Positions 58,037-64,000 of a DNA stretch of 64,000 nt are shown one piece after another; position 1 is the stretch's first letter, and each line of letters starts with the position of its first letter. The notes below the pieces were generated by a model. It had not been told where the DNA came from. It searched no databases and saw only the letters and a list, made by a program, of their open reading frames with translations. Position numbers and translations under genes: made by a program. The stretch covers positions 15,944,214-16,008,213 of the forward strand of contig CM061138.1 of the NCBI GenBank assembly GCA_030789695.1, given 5' to 3'. This DNA comes from Scilla litardierei. Lineage: Eukaryota; Streptophyta; Magnoliopsida; Asparagales; Asparagaceae.

Positions 58037-58640
58037 ATTACAATAGTGGAAGAAACATCAAAAACATTTTCTAATTTTGGATATTATAGCCAAACAAGTT
58101 CTTACAACGCCAATCTCTACAGCTAATGTTGACCAAGAGTTTAGTATCAGTGGAAATATTTTAGATGAAAGACGCTCTTCTTTAAGTCCGGATTCAATTG
58201 AAGGTCAAGTTTGTGTTGATGATTGGACAAAGGCATCCTAAAGACAACAAGAAATGGAACATGAAATGACTTCAAAAACGGAAGGCACTAATGGCAATGA
58301 CTAAAGTAAAATGTAAAAGAACTACGTGCTTTGATTCTTCTAAACTTTTTTGTTTAGAAAAAACGTATGCAACTTAATAATGATAACATATTAACTGCAA
58401 ACCCAATTATTTATTTATTTTTATTTTTTACATTCTCAATTTTCTCACATGTAAGTTGCATTAAGTTGATTAATGACAATTATGGTTACATGTATTTATA
58501 TTTTTTAATTAAGTTATTGCCTTTAAATTTTGCTTAATTTTCATATATTTTTCATCACAACCAAACCAGAACCACAACCGAACCGAAACCAGAACCGAAC
58601 TAGAACCGGAACCGAAACCACGGTCACCACTAACGGGTCA

Positions 58641-60049
58641 TGATAGTTTTTTTTCATTTTTTTTCCAAATTATTTTAAAGCAGTAAATAAATTTAATCAG
58701 GAAAAGAATACTTTGATTCCCAAGCTGCATTGGTTAGCCCGATAAAATATTAATACAATATTAGGAATTTGTATCCCCATAAAAGCACATTTATTTGTTT
58801 AATTTAAACTGACACGATTTTAAGCGGGACAAATGCAGGTAACCCGATAACTTGTTGGTGTGTGTAACGTGACAACGCATCAGGTTGTGAACGGGTTTTG
58901 CTTTTGCCAACGTAAAAATTAATTAAATACAGTTTGGCATGGCATAAGCATGTCCTTGTGAAATTTGATTCGACCCAAGCTTGCTTGACCCAACCCGTTT
59001 GCAACCTCTAATTATGCTTAAATTCAAAAGTTACTTTCACATCTAAAAAAGTAAAGCCAATTGTTTTCTCAATTTCAATCAAATGCAACCATATCTAGGA
59101 TAATATGAACGAAAAACCCCTATAATTGGGTCTAAAAACAAGCATTTTTATATGCTTGTATCCTTGTTTTAGGTTCCATGAGATTCTTACTGGTTGTGTG
59201 CTAGCTATCTTGGTGGAAACCTGATACTCTGATTTCTATCTTAGCAGATCATCAAGAGATAGTGATGTCTTTTGAAGGGATCATAGGTCAATTTCAACTT
59301 GTGGTTTGGACTCAAAATCCCATTAAATTCCATTCCACCATGAGTTCAGACTGATTCTTGGTCAGATTGACACTTCATGTTTAGCCCTCAACAGCATCTG
59401 GTGTTCATTTTGCCAAAACTTGGACTCATTGCAAACCTAATAAACCGAACTCTTATGTTTGGATTCTTATGTATCGCTGCAAGCAACTCTTACGAGTTGG
59501 CCTTTTGTTGCAATAATTTGTCAGAATTAAGGGTATCTTTGTTTTCTTTGAGGCATTAAGATCATAGTTGTTAATATCTTATGATATGTGATATGTTCAA
59601 CAATCCTCTAAAAGGCTACATCGACTCTTGCTACCTTCACTGATCCTCTATGAGGCTTTATCAACTCTCGTCGGCTCCCACCGACCGTTATACTATGATT
59701 TCAAACTCTTATCATATCTCTTTAATATTTGTTCTATGATAAATCTTTTTATAATTTTTGGTATATATTTAGTCATGTATAATGTTATTATTATTGCTCA
59801 GAATAAATTTATCTCATAGTATGTGATACGATTAATATATGATACAAAAATGACATATATGACGATATGACAACTTTGATTAAGATCTTCCTAAACCATT
59901 AGCTACACACATGATTTATCATAAATTGTCAACATCACATACAATATTATATGTCTTGCTATTGATTTTGCAAAACATATGATTACATACATATCTACGC
60001 ATATGCACCCATACATTCATATATGTATATATGCATGCATACATACATG
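58641..60049. other. No recognised gene or element
   Basis: AT-rich sequence with scattered short frames and no conserved motif that I recognise. No callose synthase exon seen here. Confidence 0.4.
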
Positions 60050-60444
60050 CATATATATATATATATATATATATATAAGGAAAATTTTCAAATGAGAACA
60101 TTTCGCACGGTGCGAAAATGTTTTTATCTTTTTTTTGAAATTTTTTTTTCAAAAATTCTTTTTTCCACCCTCATTATATGTTGTTATACCCCCCTCAAAA
60201 AATAATGGTTGAGAAATAATGTCATTTGGTCTTCGATCAAGCCATTTCATCAAATTCGCACGTTTTGAGACCGTTAAATTTGTAACGGGTGGATGGGTGC
60301 TCTAATGCCCAACGGGTTCACCCATTATTTTCCCTGGGGTATATAATTGTATGGATTAAACATCAAAAAAAAATTTTTGAAAAAAAAAATTTCAAAAAAA
60401 TAAAAAAAAAGTTTTCGCACGGGATTTTTCGCACCCGAAGATTG

Positions 60445-60509
<65 letters not shown>
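60050..60509. mobile_element. MITE-like insert between two TA microsatellites
   Basis: (TA)n at 60050-60077 and 60449-60509 border a segment starting AGGAAAATTTTC...TTTCGCACGGTGCGAAAA and ending TTTTCGCACGG...GATTGCCC. The ends are an imperfect inverted pair sharing 'gtgcgaaaa', and the centre has long A and T runs. Same arrangement as the element at 23474 but unrelated in sequence. Confidence 0.55.
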
Positions 60510-60512
<3 letters not shown>

Positions 60513-61009
60513 GTGTGCGTCTGCGCACGTGTATGTTTGTATGTGTTGAAATGGGAACATGAACCATCTGCTTATTTTGGCAAAAATGAGCTATGGGATG
60601 GGAAATCAGTGAGGCACACCAAACATTCCCCTCCAATGTGACCAATATTGTGAAGACTCACCAATCTTCCCTTTCCCTTTTTAGTGTGCATTTTTGTTAC
60701 ATGAGATGACAACTCAAATTCAGTGTTTCTATGTATCTATGAATACATTCATTAATATTTTAAAACATACCACGTCGGGGGAAGCATCGACACCACCGCT
60801 TGGGGCTCAATTAGAAAAGGATGGGATTTAAAGAGAAGAAAAGATAATTGCTTGAAGTATGCTCACTGTCATTGTCGCCATTCTTCACGCTTCGCTCAAC
60901 GAAACCCCATCTATAAAGAATGGAGAGGGGCAAATGAAAGAAGGGGATTAGGGTCAAATCCTAACTCTAATTTAGTGGAAGCGCGTCGAGTGCAACCAGC
61001 TTCCTTCGA
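60510..61009. other. No recognised feature
   Basis: Flank between the TA-bordered element and the LTR at 61010. No gene seen. Confidence 0.4.
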
Positions 61010-62044
61010 TGTTATGGCCCATATTTTGTGTATTATTTTAATCATATAATTCTAGTATTTCTCTTTCTCATTGTGTTATATATATTTCTCTAAATTTTTC
61101 CAACCCTTTTCTTCGCTCTCAAGCCTAAAACCAAGCCCGTTCTTTTTCTTTCTTCCCTTTTCTTTTTCCCCTCTTCTTTTCTTCTTTCTTTTTCTCTCTC
61201 TTTCCTCGACCAAACCGCTAACCCTCTCTTCTCCTCTTCTCTTTTTCGTTTTCTTTCATTTCCTCTCAGCCCAGCCCAAAATTAATCCCATCTTTTCCCC
61301 TGAGCCCATTCCCTCTTATTCAAACCGTAAAACATTCTCTCTCCTCTTTTCCCCCATCAGCCGCCCGAGCCCTCTCTCTGTCGCTACGCCTCTTCGCCCC
61401 ATGATCACGTGACGCCACGTGTTTCTCGCCTCGTATCTTATGTAAGCAATGTCACAACGACTCTCACCTCTCTCTATCATTTCTCTCTTCATGTTTTCGT
61501 GGGTTTTTACTTGCGAAAATTATTTTTTTCCTCACTAAATCTTCAAACTTTCGGTTTTCCAGAGATTGGATGTTTTCGATCTTGATTTCAGACTCGTATT
61601 TTCTCAAAGCTCTCACATTCTCTCGGATCGAGCAGCCGTAGCCGTCAAATGCAAGGCGGCAATGTTTGATCTGGCTTTCTTGGGTTTTTTCGCGGTCCAT
61701 CTTCGGTGAACGGTGTTGATCGGGGGTTTAAGGAAGCTTCAACTTTCGAAAATACCTATTTTGTTGTGCAAGACGCAGAGCTCAAAGTTGCAAGTCGTAA
61801 GCGGATCGCGTTTATGTATTCTTTATCTTTCATGAGACATTGTAGCTTTTATCATGTATCCTAACTTTGTTCTCCTTGTGTTTAAAGGAAAAATTTATAC
61901 AAGTATGCTAGTACATTTCTGCTTTTGGCTATAATGTTTTCACTATTAACTTGCAGGACCTCCTTTGCACATGAACATTCATCACGTTTTCGAAAAATTA
62001 AGCGAGACATGTTTTTGTGGTGACCCATGTAGGTCCACGCTACA
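61010..62044 (+). repeat. 5' LTR of the short retrotransposon (right end inferred)
   Basis: TGTTATGGCC..., with a CT-rich stretch at 61080-61400. The end is set at CGCTACA by analogy with the solo LTR ending at 14665. About 1035 bp. Confidence 0.65.
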
Positions 62045-62379
62045 TACGTCGTGAACAGTCTAGATTAAGTAGGATGTACCATAAAATATACTCGTATTAA
62101 CTTATATTACCCTTTGAATACATGATGTCTCAAGTATATCATCGTCGTGGACATGCTGGTGGGAGCTCCACAACCGCCACTAATGTGAACACCACGAATG
62201 AGAACCAGAACAGAGCTGGTGGATCATTGACCAACGCCAACAATAATGATCGGTTCCAGACCCGGACCCAACCCGATAGTTCAAGTGCCTAACGATCTCC
62301 TGTTGGGGATTTTCGGTCTGCAACAACAGTAGGCCGATATGCTTCAACAGGTTCTATTGAGGGGACCTCGAACTGAAGG

Positions 62380-62730
62380 AGGCGTTCCGTAGTTTTGGAC
62401 ATTGTACCCAAAAATTCTCAGAGGGACTGAAGAACCTATGCAATCAGAGGAATGGTTGAGAGGCAATGTGGACAACTTGCAATCTGTCCAGATCCCGAAT
62501 AACTCACGGGTGGCCATAACAAAGCTGCAATTGACGGATTGTGCCAAAGTCTAGTGGCAGGCAGAGAATCGTCTGCAACAACCGATCTCGTGGGATACTT
62601 TCACCAAGCTCTTCAACACCAAGTTCTGCCCACCATAGGCGGAGATCGAGTTACATGCGAAGTACACCAACTTGAAACAAGGCTCCATGACGGTGGATCA
62701 TAATGACGCTAAGTTCCCCATGCTTCGCAG
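62380..62730 (+). pseudogene. Gag remnant of the short retrotransposon
   Basis: One frame reads a Ty3-type Gag domain: GTEEPMQSEEWLRGNV, then SRVAITKLQLTDCAK, a TAG where Trp is usual (next to WQAENRL), then PISWDTFTKLFNTKFCPP, another TAG, and ELHAKYTNLKQGSMTV. Gag normally forms the particle shell. This copy cannot. An earlier frame starts MMSQVYHRRGHAGGSS at about 62122. The downstream frame 62800-63117 (105 codons) is not recognised. Confidence 0.7.
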
Positions 62731-63478
62731 GTACATATTCTCACCCGTGATATTAATACGGACATATTCATTGTAAATGTTATTGTTGATAAGATGTAAT
62801 TGCAGACTTGCCCCATAGATGACTGCCACTTCGTTGAATCCAACCATACGCTTTCAATAGGGTTTGAACATCAAAATCTGAAAGAAACTGATTGGGGTGA
62901 AACTGACCCCCCCCATGATGCAGTCTTGGGAGCGGCTCGTAGAAATGAGCACATTGAGATGGATGCTAAGCAAGAGCAACTTCTGGCAGCCACTCTGAAA
63001 CACCACCTCCACCCCTCCAGCAACTTTAGCAAGACCAAGCCGACAACCTCCAACAAACCTTCGTCCTGTCTAATAAAGAAAGCATGCTCTACATATGGTG
63101 CACACTACACAATTTAAAAGAACCGGAGCTCCAACCGATACTTGATGACCCATGCTATGCAACTATTATCATCGATCTGGACATGAGAAAAGACTGACGT
63201 CGCTGGAATAGGTTGTGTTTGATCTGCAACGCGTCGAAGCATTCCACTGATAATTGTTCTAGACGAATTAACAAAACAACAATCAGCACCAGTCAGATCA
63301 ACCTCTATCACGTCAGCCCCAAAAGCGTCATGCTTACATCATGACAGTAGCAGAGAAGAAAGCCCCCACCTCTTAGATGATGTTATCAGCCATCTGAGAA
63401 TAAGTTTGTGTTGTATTTTATTTTCAACATCTTGTTTTGGAAAATTCAGTCCTCAAAATTTATTGTAAGGAGTAGAAT

Positions 63479-64000
63479 GTAATGGCCTAAATTTTGTGCA
63501 TTATTTTGATCATATAATTCTAGTATTTCTCTTTCTCATTGTGTTGTATATATTTTTCTAAATTTTTCTAACCCTTTTCTTTGCTCTCAAGCCCAAAACC
63601 AAGCCTATTCTTTTTCTTTCTTCCCTTTTCTTTTTCCCCTCTTCAGTTCTTCTTTCCTTCTTTCTTTTCTCTCTTTTCTCTCTCTTTTCTCGTCCCGGCC
63701 GCCAACGCTCTTTATCTTCTCCCCTCTCTTTTTTCTTTTTCTTTCATTTCCTCTCGGCCCGACCAAAAATTAATCCCATCTTTTCCCCTCAAACCCACTC
63801 CCCTTATTCAAACCCTAAAACATTTTCCTCTCTCTCCTTTTCCATCATCAACCGCCCGAGCTCTCTCTCTCTGGCATCACGCCTCCTCTCCCCATGATTA
63901 TGTGACGTTGCACGTTTCTCACCTTCGATCTTGTGTAACCAACGCCATGTCTCTCACATCTCTCTATAATTTCTCTCTTCTTGTTTTCACGGGTTTTTTA
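63479..64000 (+). repeat. 3' LTR, first 522 bp
   Basis: TGTAATGGCC..., nearly collinear with 61010 onward; the remainder lies beyond the window. Confidence 0.85.

Larger units (their letters stand above)
52795..58241 (+). pseudogene. hAT (Ac-like) transposase, interrupted
   Basis: ATG at 52795 (MASGSLKSKKGKI). After the first insertion the family segment PLSFGEKIGFMNYVQ appears (54846), then NPQTCRVPRTTLTR. The Helitron at 55024 splits the segment leading to the catalytic core. VTCHCIDENWILQKRII, then MDFNSASNNTVAANPSLKE and FFHQRCAYHILNLC (55510-55860) correspond to the RNase-H-like DDE domain. FSRDDPTRWYSTYKLI follows in another frame, then IPIIYMVTTIFYPRYKF (56221-56517). After the third insertion the C-terminal dimerisation domain ends the gene (NILDERRSSLSPDSIEG) with TAA at 58239-58241. 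Frameshifts and stops also occur outside the insertions, so it was decaying on its own. The protein normally cuts and pastes its own element. Confidence 0.88.
51969..58632 (+). mobile_element. Decayed autonomous-size hAT element carrying three nested insertions
   Basis: Subterminal regions on both sides are full of 'ccgaacc/ggttcgg' words. Proposed ends TAGACCATACCACGG and CCACGGTCACCACTA are weakly inverted, with flanks ACTGGTCG (51961-51968) and ACGGGTCA (58633-58640) matching at 6 of 8 positions. Removing the insertions at 53353-54837, 55024-55467 and 56631-58036, with their target copies, leaves about 3.3 kb, a normal size for an autonomous plant hAT. The transposase frame runs left to right. 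The exact ends are less certain than the element itself. Confidence 0.75.
61010..64000 (+). mobile_element. LTR retrotransposon with very short internal region, cut by the window end
   Basis: The 5' LTR at 61010 (TGTTATGGCC) and the start of the 3' LTR at 63479 (TGTAATGGCC) are direct repeats over all of the 522 bp available, and both carry the same CT-rich leader. The 5' LTR probably ends CGCTACA at 62044. The internal region is only about 1.4 kb, with gag remnants and no pol. A purine stretch (AAGGAGTAGAA) precedes the 3' LTR. I could not match a primer-binding site to a known tRNA. A non-autonomous derivative of a gypsy element is likely. Confidence 0.8.

Noticed and set aside
62800..63117. 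105-codon frame in the short retrotransposon
   Set aside because: Downstream of the Gag remnant but without a zinc knuckle, protease or other motif I can name; kept only as a note under the gag entry.

Overview
This window is plant nuclear DNA, most likely from an angiosperm with large introns. It is AT-rich, has GT-AG spliced exons of a plant callose synthase, and is dominated by plant transposons: Ty3/gypsy elements primed by tRNA-iMet, MULE, hAT, Helitron and MITE-like elements. No bacterial operons, CRISPR arrays, rRNA or clear tRNA genes are visible. The lineage below flowering plant cannot be fixed from the sequence.

The only convincing host gene is a callose synthase (GT48/FKS1 family, closest from memory to Arabidopsis CALS9/GSL10) on the minus strand. 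Ten exons between 31541 and 8953 total 1006 bp. Every splice site is GT-AG and the phases agree throughout, giving 335 uninterrupted codons. Six introns are compact (76-159 bp) or about 1.1 kb. Three are 6.5-6.8 kb and filled with transposons. I see no exon upstream of 31541 or downstream of 8953, so the gene either continues beyond both window edges through introns of at least 32 kb and 8.9 kb, or is truncated.

Layout. 1-1952: 3' part of a long LTR, followed by a decayed coding remnant (2011-2346). 3181-7408: a hAT-like element whose ends read CAGTG...CACTG, split by a 3.3-kb MULE (3902-7179) with ~200-bp inverted repeats and a 9-bp duplication. That MULE carries a spliced but frameshifted gene joining a plant mobile domain to the tail of a MULE transposase, with no catalytic core. 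8953-31541: callose synthase exons, with a solo LTR (11233-14665), a Helitron end, foldback elements and another long LTR (27483 to ~30340) in its introns. 31891-41831: a chimeric Ty3/gypsy element in which the integrase of one element joins directly to the last bases of another element's 5' LTR. 42749 to ~51530: a long LTR interrupted by a 722-bp hAT MITE and by a complete reverse-oriented gypsy element (44160-49746, duplication CTCGC). 51969-58632: a decayed autonomous-size hAT element with three later insertions (two hAT-like elements with perfect 8-bp duplications and one 444-bp Helitron). 60050-60509: an element lying between TA microsatellites. 61010-64000: an LTR retrotransposon with a very short internal region, running off the window.

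The transposons do not work with the host gene. They record successive nested insertions, most of which can be ordered from their target-site duplications. All element coding regions are broken by stops, frameshifts or deletions. By contrast, the visible callose synthase frame is intact.
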